Assembly (NCBI RefSeq): GCF_016862395.1 | Contig: NZ_BOMW01000029.1 | Span: 62,001-126,000, forward strand | Length of the DNA stretch: 64,000 bases | Direction: 5' to 3' | Source: Actinoplanes siamensis | GTDB taxonomy: Bacteria > Actinomycetota > Actinomycetes > Mycobacteriales > Micromonosporaceae | In this document: positions 1 to 10,800 of the stretch, piece after piece | How positions within the stretch are numbered: position 1 is the first letter of the stretch | Layout of the letters: every line of letters starts with the position of its first letter | The notes under the pieces: model-generated | What the model saw: only the letters and a program-made list of their open reading frames with translations | Databases searched by the model: none | What the model was told of the DNA's origin: nothing | Position numbers and translations under genes: made by a program

Positions 1-73
1 CTAGTTCGCCTCATCTAGACCTACAGATAGACAGCAGCCCCAACCGCGGCCGCGACTGACCCGAGGAGTTTCG

Positions 74-886
74 ATGCCGCTGACCCCGGCCGACGTGCAT
101 AACGTCGCCTTCAAGAAGCCCCCGATCGGCAAGCGGGGGTATGACGAGGAGGAGGTCGACGCCTTCCTGGACGAGGTCGAGCGCGAGCTCGCCCGTCTGA
201 TCGAGGAGAACAACGAGCTGCGTGCCCAGGTGGAGCGCGGCGGTCGGGGTGGCGCGCCAGCCGGCCCGGGTGCCGACCCCCGCCTCGCGGCCGAGCTCAA
301 CGACCTGAAGTCCCAGCTGGACCGCGTCCAGCGGGACAAGTCGGCGGCCGAGCAGGCCGCCCGGCAGATGCAGGCGGAGCTGGAGCAGGTGCGGGCCCAA
401 GGCCCCGGCCCCGGCGCCGGCCCGGCCGGCGCCGACGGTGAGCAGCAGGCTCTCCGGGTGCTGATGATGGCCCAGCGCACCGCCGACGACCACGTGTCCG
501 ACGCCCGCCGCGAGGCCGACAAGCTGCTCTCCGAGGCCCGCTCCAAGGCGGAGGAGGTCACCCGCGAGGCGCGGGCCAAGGCCGACGCCCTCGAGCGCGA
601 CGCGCGTCAGCGGCACCAGGAGGCCATGGGCGGCCTGGACGCCAAGCGGACCGCGCTGCAGAAGCACATCGAGGAGCTCAAGCAGTTCGAGCGGGAGTAC
701 CGCACGCGGCTGAAGGCCTACCTCGAGAGCCAGCTGCGCGACCTCGACGGCCGTGGCCAGGGACTGGAGGCCGAGATGGCCCGGGCCGACGCCAGCCGCT
801 CGGTCGGTGGTTCCGGCGGTCTCGCCGCGGCCGGCCTGGCCGGGTCGTACGGCGGCCGCTCCAACGCCATCGAATCGGGTCGCTGA
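74..886 (+). CDS. divIVA: DivIVA/Wag31 polar growth protein
   Basis: Coiled-coil scaffold that marks the cell poles and recruits the apical wall-synthesis machinery in actinomycetes. The first 60 or so residues form the DivIVA lipid-binding domain ([13 protein letters not shown], then [21 protein letters not shown]). A Gly/Pro/Ala linker follows near residues 55-70, then a coiled coil, a second Gly/Pro linker near 115-128, and a long C-terminal coiled coil rich in Ala, Glu and Arg. The 270-residue length fits Wag31-type proteins with an extended linker. An ATG preceded by GAGGAG supports the start. The lspA-side neighbours are the usual actinobacterial division-cluster flank. Confidence 0.95.
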   Translation: MPLTPADVHNVAFKKPPIGKRGYDEEEVDAFLDEVERELARLIEENNELRAQVERGGRGGAPAGPGADPRLAAELNDLKSQLDRVQRDKSAAEQAARQMQAELEQVRAQGPGPGAGPAGADGEQQALRVLMMAQRTADDHVSDARREADKLLSEARSKAEEVTREARAKADALERDARQRHQEAMGGLDAKRTALQKHIEELKQFEREYRTRLKAYLESQLRDLDGRGQGLEAEMARADASRSVGGSGGLAAAGLAGSYGGRSNAIESGR

Positions 887-917
887 CCACAGCCCCGCAC
901 CTCGACGAGGATGAGCC

Positions 918-2243
918 ATGATTCCTGCTAGTCTCCCGCTCATCCTCGTCGGGGTGGTGTGCCTCGCGATCGGACTGATCCGCGGGTCCAGCAGCCTGCT
1001 CATAGCTTCGATCGTGGCCAATCTGCTGGCCGCGGTCGCCCTCGTCATCGGTGTCCGGCAGAACTCCGCGGCCCGCCGCCGGGACGCCGCGGATCAGCGG
1101 GACCCGCTCGGCGACCCGGATCCCCTCGCCGGCCCGGATCGCTTCGACCGCCGGGACTCCTTCGGCGACCCCGGTTCGTTCGACGACCGGGACTCCTTCG
1201 ACGACCGGAACGCTTTCGACCGGGACTCCGTCGGCGAACCGCCGCCGCGCCGCACCACCGGAGCGCCGTCCGCCGCACACGATTCTGCCCCGGCCGGCAA
1301 CGCGTCCGCAGCCGATTCCCGGTCCTCCGCCACGGCGGGACGGACCGACCCGAACGGTTCTCCCGCCGCCGATCAGGTATACGAGGAACGGCCCGTTCCG
1401 GATCAAGGAAGGGCCGAGGATCTCGGGCGGGCGCCCGGTGGTGCGCCTGCCGCGGGAACACATCTGCCGGACGAAACCGTCGTGACGCCGGGCGCCGGGG
1501 CGGCTCGGGACGACGATCCGGATGATCAGCTGTGGCGGCGTCCGGTGGAGGAGCGGGCTGGCTCCGCCGGCTCCTCGGCTCACCCCGCCGGTCCGGCTGA
1601 TCCGGTGGCTCACCCGGCCGGCTCCGCTGATCCCGCGGCCCGTCCGGCCGGATCCGCAGCGCCCGCGGACCACGCGGCCGGGCGTGACGACCTCGCCGAG
1701 AGCCCGGGGCAGCGGGCGGCTGGGCCGTGGGCCTCCGGTGCGCCTTCCTCTGCCGGGGCCGCGGCCGGTGGGTCCTCCTCCGGCGAGGCGCCGGCTGGCT
1801 CCTCGACTTCCGGCTCCTCGGCTGCCGGGTTCCCCGCCGCTGGGTCTTCCACTTCCGGGTCGTCGACCGCCGCGGCTTCGGCCGCCGGGGCATCGTTCGC
1901 CGGGGCTTCGTCATCGGGTGGCGAGGGGCGGGGCCCGGGTTTCCCGGGGACGGAGCCGGACGCCTCGCTCGGGGACGGGTTCGGCGAGCCGGACGCGGAC
2001 GATCCGGACGACGAGCCGCTGCCGCAGTCGGTCCGGCCCACCGACGCCGTGCAGGTGGCCCGGTTGGACACCGAGGTGCTGGTGGTGGACGGGCGGCCGC
2101 GGTACCACATGGCGGACTGCCCGCACCTGGTCGGCCGGCTGACCGAGCCGCTGCCCGCGGCCGAGGCGGTCGAGCTGGGCTTCAGCCCGTGCGGGTTGTG
2201 CCGCCCGGTCGACAGGCTGCTCGGCGCCAACGCCCGCCGCTGA
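918..2243 (+). CDS. Membrane protein with disordered middle and C-terminal Cys/His motif
   Basis: Function unknown. Two hydrophobic segments lie at residues 5-20 and 26-45, followed by about 330 residues of low-complexity sequence rich in Asp, Ser, Ala, Gly and Pro. The last 60 residues are ordered: YHMADCPHL, then an acidic/Ala helix, GFSPCGLCRP. That His-Cys...Cys-x2-Cys pattern resembles the small zinc-ribbon-like motif seen in Ada and in some nuclease-associated domains, so metal binding is an inference. Start ATG follows GAGGATGAGCC, 31 bases after divIVA, and the two are probably co-transcribed. Coding potential of the middle is supported only by codon bias, but the ordered ends make this a real gene. 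Confidence 0.8.
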   Translation: MIPASLPLILVGVVCLAIGLIRGSSSLLIASIVANLLAAVALVIGVRQNSAARRRDAADQRDPLGDPDPLAGPDRFDRRDSFGDPGSFDDRDSFDDRNAFDRDSVGEPPPRRTTGAPSAAHDSAPAGNASAADSRSSATAGRTDPNGSPAADQVYEERPVPDQGRAEDLGRAPGGAPAAGTHLPDETVVTPGAGAARDDDPDDQLWRRPVEERAGSAGSSAHPAGPADPVAHPAGSADPAARPAGSAAPADHAAGRDDLAESPGQRAAGPWASGAPSSAGAAAGGSSSGEAPAGSSTSGSSAAGFPAAGSSTSGSSTAAASAAGASFAGASSSGGEGRGPGFPGTEPDASLGDGFGEPDADDPDDEPLPQSVRPTDAVQVARLDTEVLVVDGRPRYHMADCPHLVGRLTEPLPAAEAVELGFSPCGLCRPVDRLLGANARR

Positions 2244-2311
2244 ACCTCCGCATCGCCGCCGCTCGCGTTGTGCTGGCGCGGCCACGCCCCACGCTGCGGC
2301 GTGAGTCCCGT

Positions 2312-2351
2312 GGGGAAGGCCGTCCCACTCGGGTCGGGGTGGCCTTTCCCC
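2312..2351 (+). terminator. Candidate terminator after the divIVA pair
   Basis: GGGGAAGGCC (2312-2321) faces GGCCTTTCCCC (2341-2351), a 10-bp stem with one bulged T and a 19-nt loop. It lies about 70 bases after the stop of the membrane protein gene. There is no T-run, which is common for GC-rich actinobacterial terminators. Confidence 0.5.
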
Positions 2352-2394
2352 GGGTCGCGATCGGTGCCGTAGTCGTTGGCCTGACGCGGTGGCC

Positions 2395-2490
2395 GGTGGC
2401 GCCGGCCTGACGGTGGGTGCCTGGTGGCGCCGGCCTGATCATGGATGCCGGGCCGGTGGTGCGGCGCCTGGTCTCTGGTGGCGCCGGCCC
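2395..2490. repeat. Three short direct repeats GGTGGCGCCGGCC
   Basis: GGTGGCGCCGGCCTGA occurs at 2395-2410 and 2423-2438, and GGTGGCGCCGGCCC at 2477-2490, spaced 28 and 54 bases apart. The core GGCGCC is self-complementary. It sits just upstream of the DUF167 gene. Function unknown; it may be slipped-strand repetition. Confidence 0.6.
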
Positions 2491-2507
2491 GGCGGCAGAA
2501 TGGCGGC

Positions 2508-2813
2508 ATGGCCAAGCGGGAGGTGCCCTCCGGAGTCTCCGTGGCGGTGCGGGTGCGGCCGGGCGCCGGGCGTACCCGGGTCGGCGGGACGTATGCCGGG
2601 CCGCACGGGGCGGCGCTGATCGTCGCGGTGGGCGCCCCCGCGGTGGACGGCAGGGCGACCGAGGCGGTCCGGCGCGCGCTCGCCGGCGCGCTCGGGGTGC
2701 GGGCTGCCGACGTGACCCTCCGGGTCGGCGCCACCAGCCGTGACAAGGTCTTCACCGTCGCCGCGCCGGCCAGTGAGATCGAGACCCGGCTGGATCGCTT
2801 GCTGAACGCATGA
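2508..2813 (+). CDS. DUF167 (YggU-like) family protein
   Basis: A 101-residue protein of the small DUF167/YggU fold, function unknown. Recognised by VAVRVRPGAGRTRVGG near the N-terminus, APAVDGRATEAVRRALAGALGV in the middle, and VTLRVGATSRDKVFTVA near the end, which match the family's strand-helix pattern. The start at ATG 2508 was chosen because the upstream in-frame sequence is repeat DNA without family similarity. The Shine-Dalgarno is weak (GGCGGC). The gene sits in the actinobacterial divIVA-lspA neighbourhood. Confidence 0.8.
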   Translation: MAKREVPSGVSVAVRVRPGAGRTRVGGTYAGPHGAALIVAVGAPAVDGRATEAVRRALAGALGVRAADVTLRVGATSRDKVFTVAAPASEIETRLDRLLNA

Positions 2814-3241
2814 AAGGCCGAGGCCGGGCCGGAACCGGTGGTCGCTGGGAGTGACAAGCGGTGATGTGCGAGTGACTCCCGGTGTATCGTCGGGTATCCG
2901 ATGGTAGTCGGATCGTTCGTGCCGGTTTGTCGGGGATGGCGGCTCGACAGGTTTGTCGGGGCATCTCACCTTCCGTATCCTTGCGAACCTCCGGAGTGCG
3001 CGGTGCTTTCCCGCCGCGCCATTTGTGCAGGTGGGGCAAGATCTACGACGGCGACCGCGAACGCGCCGGGCAGCGGGGCACAAGAGAAGACGGCCCAGGC
3101 GGATCCCGGGGACGCGCGGCGCGGCTGGACCGCCCGGATGGGCACGGGGGACAACAGGGAAACCGGACGGCCGGGCCGCAGGGCCGGGGTCCGGATTCAG
3201 GACCGCTGATCGCCGCGCCGGGCGCGGCCGAGGGAGCGACG
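2814..3241. other. 428-base non-coding stretch before traR
   Basis: No convincing gene is visible; the frame open through it has no family resemblance and is best read as upstream noise. An 18-bp hairpin-like palindrome ATCCGA-TGGTAG-TCGGAT lies at 2896-2913. The traR promoter is expected here, but no clear -10/-35 pair was seen. Confidence 0.4.
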
Positions 3242-3664
3242 ATGGTCAAGGCAACTGACATCCGGGCCGGTTCGAGCGGAACGGCCGCCGCCGGGCGGAC
3301 CCGCACCGCGTCGGAGACCGCGGAGATCCGGGAGGCTCTGGCGGCGCGGCTGACGGAGCTGCAAGCCGAGTACGATCAGGCGCTCAGGGCGATCACCGAG
3401 CTCTCGCGCGAGCGGCTCGCCGACTCGGCCGGGGACGACCAGGCCGACACCGGCACCAAGACGTTCGAGCGGGAGCAGGAGATCACACTGGCCAACAACC
3501 TGCTCGAGCGGATCACACAGGTGGAACGCGCCATCGACCGGCTCGGGCAGGGCAACTACGGTTGGTGCGAGCGGTGCGGCAACCAGATCCCGGTGGAGCG
3601 ACTGGCCGCCTTCCCGTCCGCGACTCTCTGTGTCTCTTGCAAGCAGTTGGAGGAAAGACGCTGA
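3242..3664 (+). CDS. TraR/DksA-family zinc finger protein
   Basis: A 140-residue member of the DksA/TraR C4 zinc finger group, likely to bind RNA polymerase through its secondary channel, although the actinobacterial members are little studied. A long helical hairpin (about residues 25-105, [13 protein letters not shown] through [17 protein letters not shown]) is followed by [18 protein letters not shown] and [12 protein letters not shown], giving Cys-x2-Cys...Cys-x2-Cys. The ATG at 3242 has AGGGAG five bases upstream. A longer reading is open back to 2882 but lacks any recognisable sequence. The stop codon is shared with the next gene's start (CTGA), indicating translational coupling with lspA. 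Confidence 0.88.
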   Translation: MVKATDIRAGSSGTAAAGRTRTASETAEIREALAARLTELQAEYDQALRAITELSRERLADSAGDDQADTGTKTFEREQEITLANNLLERITQVERAIDRLGQGNYGWCERCGNQIPVERLAAFPSATLCVSCKQLEERR

Positions 3665-4221
3665 ACGCCGAAAAGGCCTCCCGGTTCGCCCCGCGCGCCG
3701 TCGCGGTGCTGGGCGCCACCGCGCTCGTCGCGCTGGCGGTCGACCAGTGGGTGAAGCACCTCTCCACCGAGAATCTCGACCCGAACGAGCCGGTCAAGAT
3801 CTTCGGTGGCCTGATCTATCTCTCGCTGCTGCGCAACAGTGGGGCGGCGTTCAGCTTCGGCAGCGCGTACACCTGGGTCTTTCCGGTGATCACGCTGGTG
3901 GTGATCGGCTGGATCGTCTGGATGGCGGCGAAGCTGCGCTCGGTGCCGTGGGCGGTCGCGCTCGGGCTCGTGCTCGGCGGGGCGCTCGGCAACCTGACCG
4001 ACCGGCTGTTCCGCGCTCCCGGCCCGTTCCAGGGTCACGTGGTCGACATGATCAGCGCCTTCGCGCCGTACGGGGAGAAATTCGCTGTCTTCAACATCGC
4101 GGACAGTTGCCTGACCGTCGGCGTCTGCCTGGCGGTCCTGCTGGAGCTGACCGGGCGGCAGCGGGACGGCAGCCGCCTGCGGAGCAAGGCCAGGACCAGC
4201 GAGACGGAGGGGGCGGCATGA
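3661..4221 (+). CDS. lspA: Lipoprotein signal peptidase (signal peptidase II)
   Basis: Membrane aspartyl protease that removes signal peptides from diacylglyceryl prolipoproteins. Seen: first membrane helix with DQWVKH (about residues 28-33), [21 protein letters not shown] (catalytic Asp near 114), VVDMISAF, and FNIADS (second catalytic Asp near 148), with four hydrophobic helices. The best start is CTG 3661: GGAGG lies seven bases upstream and the codon overlaps the traR stop as CTGA. The next in-frame start, GTG 3706, would cut into the first helix. The stop overlaps rluD as ATGA. It acts on lipoproteins such as the two binding proteins at the far end of this window, downstream of Lgt. Confidence 0.93.
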   Translation: MNAEKASRFAPRAVAVLGATALVALAVDQWVKHLSTENLDPNEPVKIFGGLIYLSLLRNSGAAFSFGSAYTWVFPVITLVVIGWIVWMAAKLRSVPWAVALGLVLGGALGNLTDRLFRAPGPFQGHVVDMISAFAPYGEKFAVFNIADSCLTVGVCLAVLLELTGRQRDGSRLRSKARTSETEGAA

Positions 4222-5147
4222 GCGACGTCCGTTCCCTGCCGGTGCCCGACGGGCTCGACGGGATGCGGCTGGACCAGGCCGTCTCCCGGCTCTTCGGGCT
4301 GTCCCGGACGGCCGCGGCCACCCTGGTCGAGGCCGGTGACGCGCTGGTCGATGGCATTCCCCGGCCGAAATCGGACAAGGTGGCCGCGGGCTCCTGGCTC
4401 GAGGTGACCCTGCCGGCGCCGGCGACCGCGCCGGTCCTGGTGGCCGAGCCGGTGCACGGGATGTCCGTGATCTACAGCGACGACGACATCGTGGTGGTGG
4501 ACAAGCCGGTCGGTGTGGCCGCCCATCCGAGCCCCGGCTGGACCGGGCCGACCGTGGTGAGCGGGCTGGCCGCGATGGGGCAGAACGTGGCCACCAGCGG
4601 CGCCGCCGAACGCCAGGGCATCGTGCACCGGCTCGACGTGGGCACCACCGGCCTGATGGTGGTGGCCAAGTCGGAGATGGCGTACAGCTTTCTGAAGCGG
4701 GCGTTCAAGGAGCGCGAGGTGGAGAAGCGCTACCACGCGGTGGTGCAGGGCCACCTGGACCCGCTGCGCGGCACGATCGACGCGCCGATCGACAGGCATC
4801 CGACGGCCGACTACAAGTTCGCTGTGATGTCCGGCGGCAAGCCGAGCGTCACGCACTACGACACGCTGGAGGCGTTCCGCGCCGCCAGCCTGGTCGACGT
4901 GCGGCTGGAGACCGGGCGCACCCACCAGATCCGGGTGCACTTCTCGGCGCTGCGACATCCCTGCGTCGGCGACCTCACCTACGGTGCGGATCCCACCCTG
5001 GCGACCCGGCTGAAGCTGGACCGGCAGTGGCTGCACGCCCGGGAACTGGCCTTCCTGCATCCCCGGACGCACAATGAGGTCCGGTTCGTCAGCGACTACC
5101 CTGACGACCTGAAATTCGCGCTGGACGTCCTGCAGGACGCCGGCTGA
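4218..5147 (+). CDS. rluD: RluD-family 23S rRNA pseudouridine synthase
   Basis: Converts uridines to pseudouridine in 23S rRNA. A 309-residue protein with an N-terminal S4 RNA-binding domain ([31 protein letters not shown]) and the RluA/RluD catalytic domain with [18 protein letters not shown] (catalytic Asp near residue 140) and the [11 protein letters not shown] motif near 235. Start ATG overlaps the lspA stop by four bases, so translation is coupled; this lspA-rluD order is widespread. The exact target positions cannot be read from sequence. Confidence 0.92.
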   Translation: MSDVRSLPVPDGLDGMRLDQAVSRLFGLSRTAAATLVEAGDALVDGIPRPKSDKVAAGSWLEVTLPAPATAPVLVAEPVHGMSVIYSDDDIVVVDKPVGVAAHPSPGWTGPTVVSGLAAMGQNVATSGAAERQGIVHRLDVGTTGLMVVAKSEMAYSFLKRAFKEREVEKRYHAVVQGHLDPLRGTIDAPIDRHPTADYKFAVMSGGKPSVTHYDTLEAFRAASLVDVRLETGRTHQIRVHFSALRHPCVGDLTYGADPTLATRLKLDRQWLHARELAFLHPRTHNEVRFVSDYPDDLKFALDVLQDAG

Positions 5148-5169
5148 TCCGCTGACTCCGGGAGACACC

Positions 5170-6168
5170 GTGGGACCCGCGCATCGACTGCGGGCGGTCC
5201 TCCTCAGGTTCGGGGGCGGCTCGCTCCGGTTGCAGCTGATGACCGGCGTGGCGCTGGCCGCTACCGCCACGCTGGTGGTCGCCGTCGCCTGGGCCGGCCG
5301 TCCGGGCGGCCCGTCCGGCGAGGACCCCGCCGACGTGGTCCGGGTCGGGGTGGTCGAGGGCCAGACGGTGGGCGGATATCTGAAGGCGTCGCGGCGCGAG
5401 CTGGACATGCTGGCCGACCCGTCCGCTCCGGCCGCGGGCGACACCTGGGCGCTGGTCAGCCTGCGTGACTACACGGCGCCCGGGCGGCTGCCGGCGCTGC
5501 TGGCGGACGTGGCGGTGGCGCAGGTGTACGCCCGGGTGCCGCTGCCCGACACGCGCACGCAGGTGTCGCTGATCCCGGTCTACACGATGCCGGGCGACGT
5601 GACCGCCGGGATGCTCGACGCGGCCCTGCGCCGGGATCGGGAGCAGGCCGACTATCTGCGGCTGGAACGCTCGCTGACCGGCGACGGGCAGCGCGAGCAG
5701 CGGCTGCGCCGGACGTACGCCAACGCCGCCGGGATCGCCGCGCAGGAGGCCGCCGCGTACCGGGCGGGATGTGCCTGTGTCTTCGCGGCCGTGATCCGCG
5801 CCGCTCCCGCGGCTCTGGACGGCCTCGCGTCCCGGCCCGGGGTCCGGGTGGTCGACCCGGCCCCCGAGGTGCGCAGCCTGGACCGCACGGAGTTCCGGCC
5901 GCCGCTGCCGGAGGAAAGCGGCACGGTGTCAGCGGAGCCGTCCGTGACCCCTGTGCCAACCGCGGTGCCGGGCGTTGCCACCACCGTGCCGTCCCGGTTA
6001 CCGTCGTCGATCGGTGTCACTGTGACTTCCGCCTCACCCGCTCGCGGTGGGCAGGCGTCGCCGGTTGCCGCCGGGCCGGCGACGCAGCCGGTTGCCGTAC
6101 CCTCGGAGGCGGAGCCGAGCGCAGCTCACGCCGCTTCCGTCGGGTCTTCCGGGGTCCGGCGGCGCTGA
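5170..6168 (+). CDS. Membrane-anchored protein of unknown function
   Basis: A 332-residue protein with one hydrophobic segment near residues 20-42 (LMTGVALAATATLVVAVAWAG) and no lipobox, so probably a single-pass protein with an outside domain. That domain (about 55-245) includes DTWALVSLRDYTAPGRLPALLADV, then a helical stretch and CACVFAAVIRAAPAALDGLASRPGVRVVDPAPEV. The tail after 250 is Pro/Val/Thr/Ser-rich and probably disordered. GTG start with GGGAG upstream, 22 bases after rluD. I do not recognise the family; similar anchored proteins appear next to rluD in related actinomycetes. Confidence 0.75.
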   Translation: MGPAHRLRAVLLRFGGGSLRLQLMTGVALAATATLVVAVAWAGRPGGPSGEDPADVVRVGVVEGQTVGGYLKASRRELDMLADPSAPAAGDTWALVSLRDYTAPGRLPALLADVAVAQVYARVPLPDTRTQVSLIPVYTMPGDVTAGMLDAALRRDREQADYLRLERSLTGDGQREQRLRRTYANAAGIAAQEAAAYRAGCACVFAAVIRAAPAALDGLASRPGVRVVDPAPEVRSLDRTEFRPPLPEESGTVSAEPSVTPVPTAVPGVATTVPSRLPSSIGVTVTSASPARGGQASPVAAGPATQPVAVPSEAEPSAAHAASVGSSGVRRR

Positions 6169-6365
6169 ACCCGGGCGTTGGTTTTTCCGTCCGAAGAAAC
6201 GTCCGGGTGGATGCACGTGCACGACCGGCGTGCCGCTATGTGATCAAGAACGACAGGGGGATGGGCACTCGGCCGGTGGCCCGAATAGGGTTCTCGTCCG
6301 TAGCCTGTCTTGGCGAGAACCCCTCGCCGGAGCACGACGTCGGGTAGGCGCAGAAAGGACGAGCC

Positions 6366-7772
6366 GTGGACGGGACCGAGACCGGCTGGGGCCGGCCTGC
6401 GGAACCAGCCCCGCGCTGGCGGGCACTGCTGGACCGGGCCCGGCACGGTCACCGCGCCGAGGAGCCCGAGGAGGAGCCGAGACCCGAGCAGCCAGCCGTT
6501 CCGCAGCAGTGGGGCCAGCAGGCGCCGCCGACGCGCGGGTCGGCCCGGCCGGTCAGTCCGCTGGAGCACCGCGACCCCCGGCACCCCGGTGGCGGGCCGG
6601 AGCCGCAGCGCCCGATGCCGCAGCGCCCGATCAACCCGCTGGACCCGCGCTGGCAGGCCCGCCCGGAACAGAACAGCTTCTTCGAGCCCGCGCCCCGCGC
6701 CCCGCAGCCCCCGCCGCCACCACCGCCGCAGACGCCGGCCCGGGGCGCCTACCCGCCGGCGCCGACCTACCCGCCGCCGGTGCCGCAGCCCAACGGCTAC
6801 CCGCAACCGCCGGCCTATCCGCAGGCGTACGCCCCGCCGGCGCCCGTCGCGCCGCCGGCCCCGGTCGCACCGGTCGCCCCGCAGCCGGTCTCGTCGCCGG
6901 TGGCGGCTCCCTCGTCCCCGGCGGCCGGCGCCCGGATCGAGTGGCGGCAGACCCGCACCGACGAGGGCATGGAGCGCGCCGTCGCCGTGATGCGGCGCAA
7001 GCTCGGCCAGCCCCGGGTGTTGGCGTTCGCCAACCCCAAGGGCGGCGTCCACAAGACCACGGCGACCGTGCTGGCCGCTGCCACCATCGGCAGCGTCCGC
7101 GGCCGCGGCGTGCTCGCCTGGGACGACAACGAGCTGCGCGGCACGCTCGGCCTGCGGGCCGGCAGCGCCCGGCACGCCCGGACGATCAAGCACCTGCTGG
7201 CCGACCTGATGCGGATCGAGAGCCTGCACGGCGACGCGCTGCTGCAGGAGCTGGACGCCTACCTGCGGCACGCCTCCGACGGGTCGTACGACGTGCTCGC
7301 CGGCGAGGAGAACCCGCGGTTCGCCCAACGGCTGGACCAGGCGACCGTGCGCCGGGTGATGGACCTGCTGCGCCGCACCCACGACGTGATCTGCGTGGAC
7401 ACCGGCAACAACGTGGAGAGCGTGAACTGGCGGACGGTCATGCGCAGCGCCGACCAGCTGGTGATCACCACGGTGCCCCGCGAGGACGCCGCGTTCACCG
7501 CCGACTGGATGCTGGACGTGCTCGAGGAGAGCGGGATGGGCGACATGGTGGCCAACGCCGTGACGTTGATCTCCTGTCCGTCGCCGGGCGCGCTGCCGCT
7601 GCTGGAGGACTTCAAGAAGCACTTCGCGACCCGGACCCGCGCGGTCGCCGTGGTGCCCTACGACCCGGCGCTCGAGGTCGGTTCCTCGATCGAGTACGCG
7701 GACCTGCAACCGGACACCCGGCAGGCTTGGTTGCGCGCCGCATCGGTGATGCTGGAGCCCTTCGCGGAGTAA
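6366..7772 (+). CDS. ParA/MinD-like ATPase with Pro-rich N-terminus
   Basis: A 468-residue protein. Residues 1-195 are low complexity, rich in Pro, Gln, Ala and Arg, with a run of PPPPPPP near 115-125. The C-terminal 260 residues are a deviant Walker A ATPase: [16 protein letters not shown] near 222, a [14 protein letters not shown] switch region, and [17 protein letters not shown] as the Walker B-like part. The usual KGGVGKTT is here KGGVHKTT. The layout recalls actinobacterial proteins with disordered Pro-rich tails fused to ParA-type ATPases (EspI-like), so a role in positioning or secretion is an inference. GTG start with AAAGGA nine bases upstream; dnaE follows 34 bases later. Confidence 0.85.
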   Translation: MDGTETGWGRPAEPAPRWRALLDRARHGHRAEEPEEEPRPEQPAVPQQWGQQAPPTRGSARPVSPLEHRDPRHPGGGPEPQRPMPQRPINPLDPRWQARPEQNSFFEPAPRAPQPPPPPPPQTPARGAYPPAPTYPPPVPQPNGYPQPPAYPQAYAPPAPVAPPAPVAPVAPQPVSSPVAAPSSPAAGARIEWRQTRTDEGMERAVAVMRRKLGQPRVLAFANPKGGVHKTTATVLAAATIGSVRGRGVLAWDDNELRGTLGLRAGSARHARTIKHLLADLMRIESLHGDALLQELDAYLRHASDGSYDVLAGEENPRFAQRLDQATVRRVMDLLRRTHDVICVDTGNNVESVNWRTVMRSADQLVITTVPREDAAFTADWMLDVLEESGMGDMVANAVTLISCPSPGALPLLEDFKKHFATRTRAVAVVPYDPALEVGSSIEYADLQPDTRQAWLRAASVMLEPFAE

Positions 7773-7806
7773 GCTGACGGGCCTCGCCAACAGAAGAGGG
7801 GGCCCG

Positions 7807-10800
7807 GTGTCAGACTCCTTCGTGCACCTGCACGTTCACACCGAGTATTCGATGCTCGACGGAGCAGCCCGGGTCAAGGAACTGATCGGTGAGGCCAAGC
7901 GGCTCGGCATGCCGGCCGCGGCGATCACCGACCACGGCAACATGCACGGCGCCTTCGAGATGTACAAGCAGTCCAAAGACGCCGGCATCACCCCGCTCAT
8001 CGGCGTCGAGGCGTATGTCGCTCCCGAGTCGCGGCTGAACAAGAGCCGGGTCAAGTGGGGCCGTCCGGAGCAGAAGAGCGACGACGTCTCCGGTAACGGT
8101 GCGTATACGCACATGACCATGTGGGCACGCAACGCGGTCGGCCTGAAGAACCTGTTCCGGCTCAACTCCCGGGCCTCCATCGAGGGCCAGCTCGGCAAGT
8201 ACCCGCGGATGGACTTCGACATCATCGCGGAGCACGCCGAGGGCATCATGGGCACCACCGGCTGCCCGTCCGGCGCCGTGCAGACCCGGCTGCGGCTGGG
8301 CCAGTTCGACGAGGCGCTCAAGTCCGCAGCGATGTACCAGGAGGCGCTGGGCCGGGAGCACTACTTCCTCGAGATCATGGACCACGGCCTGTCGATCGAG
8401 AAACGGGTCCGTGACGGCCTGCTGGAGATCGGCCGGAAGCTGAACATCCCGCCGCTGGTGACCAACGACTCGCACTACACGTACGAAGCCCAGTCCGAGG
8501 CCCACGACGTGCTGCTCTGCGTGCAGACCGGCAGCAACATCGCCGACCCGAACAGGTTCCGCTTCGACGGCAACGGCTACTTCGTGAAGTCCGCCGAGCA
8601 GATGCGCGCGGTCGACTCCTCCGAGGCCTGGCAGGAGGGCTGCCGCAACACGCTGCTGGTCGCCGAGAAGGTGGACGTCGCGGGCATGTTCGAGTTCAAG
8701 AACCTGATGCCCCGGTTCCCCATCCCGGACGGGTTCACCGAGGAGGAGTACTTCCGGCACGTCGCGTTCGAGGGGCTGCGCAAGCGCTTCCCGGGCGGGA
8801 TCCCGGACACCCACGTCAAGCAGGCGGAGTACGAGCTCGGCGTGATCATCCAGATGGGTTTCCCGGCGTACTTCCTGGTCGTCGCGGACTTCATCCAGTG
8901 GGCGAAGAACAACGGCATCGCCGTCGGGCCGGGCCGTGGCTCCGCGGCCGGCTCCCTGATCGCGTACGCGATGGGCATCACCGACCTCGATCCGCTGCCG
9001 CACGGCCTGATCTTCGAGCGGTTCCTCAACCCCGAGCGGGTCTCGATGCCGGATGTCGACATCGACTTCGACGAGCGCCGGCGCGGTGAGGTCATCCGCT
9101 ACGTGACCGAGCGCTGGGGCGAGGACAAGGTCGCCCAGATCGCGACGTTCGGGACGATCAAGGCCAAGGCCGCCATCAAGGACTCGGCCCGCGTGCTGGG
9201 CTACCCGTTCGCCGTCGGCGACCGGATCACCAAGGCCATGCCACCGGACGTGATGGGCAAGGGCATCCCGCTCGAGGGCATCTTCGACAAGGAGCACAAG
9301 CGGTACAACGAGGCCGGTGAGATCCGTTCGCTCTACGAGACGGACCCGGACGTCAAGAAGGTGATCGACACCGCCCGCGGCATCGAGGGCCTGATCCGGC
9401 AGACCGGTGTGCACGCGGCCGGCGTGATCATGTCGGCCGAGCCGATCATCGACCACATCCCGCTGATGCGCCGGGCCAGCGACGGCGTCATCATCACGCA
9501 GTTCGACTACCCCACGTGCGAGGGTCTCGGCCTGCTGAAGATGGACTTCCTGGGCCTGCGGAACCTGACGATCATCGACGACGCCAACAAGAACATCGCG
9601 CTCAACCACGGCGAGCCGTTGGACCTGCTGGCCCTGCCGCTGGACGACAAGGCGGCGTACGAGCTGCTCGCCCGCGGTGACACGCTCGGTGTGTTCCAGC
9701 TCGACGGCGGCCCGATGCGGTCGCTGCTGCGGCTGATGAAGCCGGACAACTTCGAGGACATCTCCGCCGTGCTGGCGCTGTACCGGCCGGGCCCGATGGG
9801 TGTCGACTCGCACACCAACTACGCGCTGCGCAAGAACAAGCTGCAGGAGATCACACCGATCCACCCGGAGCTGGAGGAGCCGCTGCGGGAGATCCTGGAG
9901 CCGACCTACGGGCTGATCGTCTACCAGGAGCAGGTGCAGCGCGCCGCGCAGATCCTCGCCGGTTACTCGCTGGGCCAGGCCGACCTGCTGCGCCGGGCGA
10001 TGGGCAAGAAGAAGAAGGAGATCCTCGACAAGGAGTTCATCCCGTTCCGCGACGGCTGCCGCCAGCACGGGTACTCCGACGAGGCGATCCAGGCGGTGTG
10101 GGACGTGCTGGTCCCGTTCGCCGGGTACGCGTTCAACAAGGCGCACTCCGCGGCGTACGGGCTGGTGTCGTACTGGACGGCGTACCTCAAGGCGCACTAC
10201 CCGGCGGAGTACATGGCCGGCCTGCTCACCAGCGTCGGCGACGACAAGGACAAGATGGCCGTCTACCTGGCCGAGTGCCGGCGGATGGGCATCCAGGTGC
10301 TGCCGCCGGACGTGAACCAGTCGTCCGGCCCGTTCACCCCGGTCGGCAAGGACATCCGGTTCGGCCTGGGCGCGGTGCGCAACGTCGGCGCCAACGTGGT
10401 GGAGGCGATCGCGCGCTGCCGCAAGGAGAAGGGCGACTACACCGACTTCTACGACTTCCTCTCCAAGGTGGACGCGGTGGCCTGCAACAAGCGGACCATC
10501 GAGTCGCTGATCAAGGCGGGCGCGTTCGACTCGATGGGGCACAGCCGCAAGGGGCTGCTCGCCGTGCACGCCGAGGCGATCGACGCGTACGCCGGGGTCA
10601 AGCGCAACGAGGCGGCCGGCCAGTTCGACCTGTTCGGCGCGTTCGGCGACACTCCGGGCGGCTCCTCGGCCACGGTGGCGATGCCGACCATCGGCGACTC
10701 CGAGTGGGACAAGCGCGACAAGCTCACCTTCGAGCGGGAGATGCTCGGCCTCTACGTCTCCGACCACCCGCTCGCCGGGCTGGAGCAGGTGCTGCAGAGC

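Noticed and set aside
7810..10767. A 985-residue open frame antisense to dnaE
   Set aside because: It lies wholly opposite the DnaE gene and reads as low-information His/Val/Arg-rich sequence, typical of third-position G/C in high-GC genomes.
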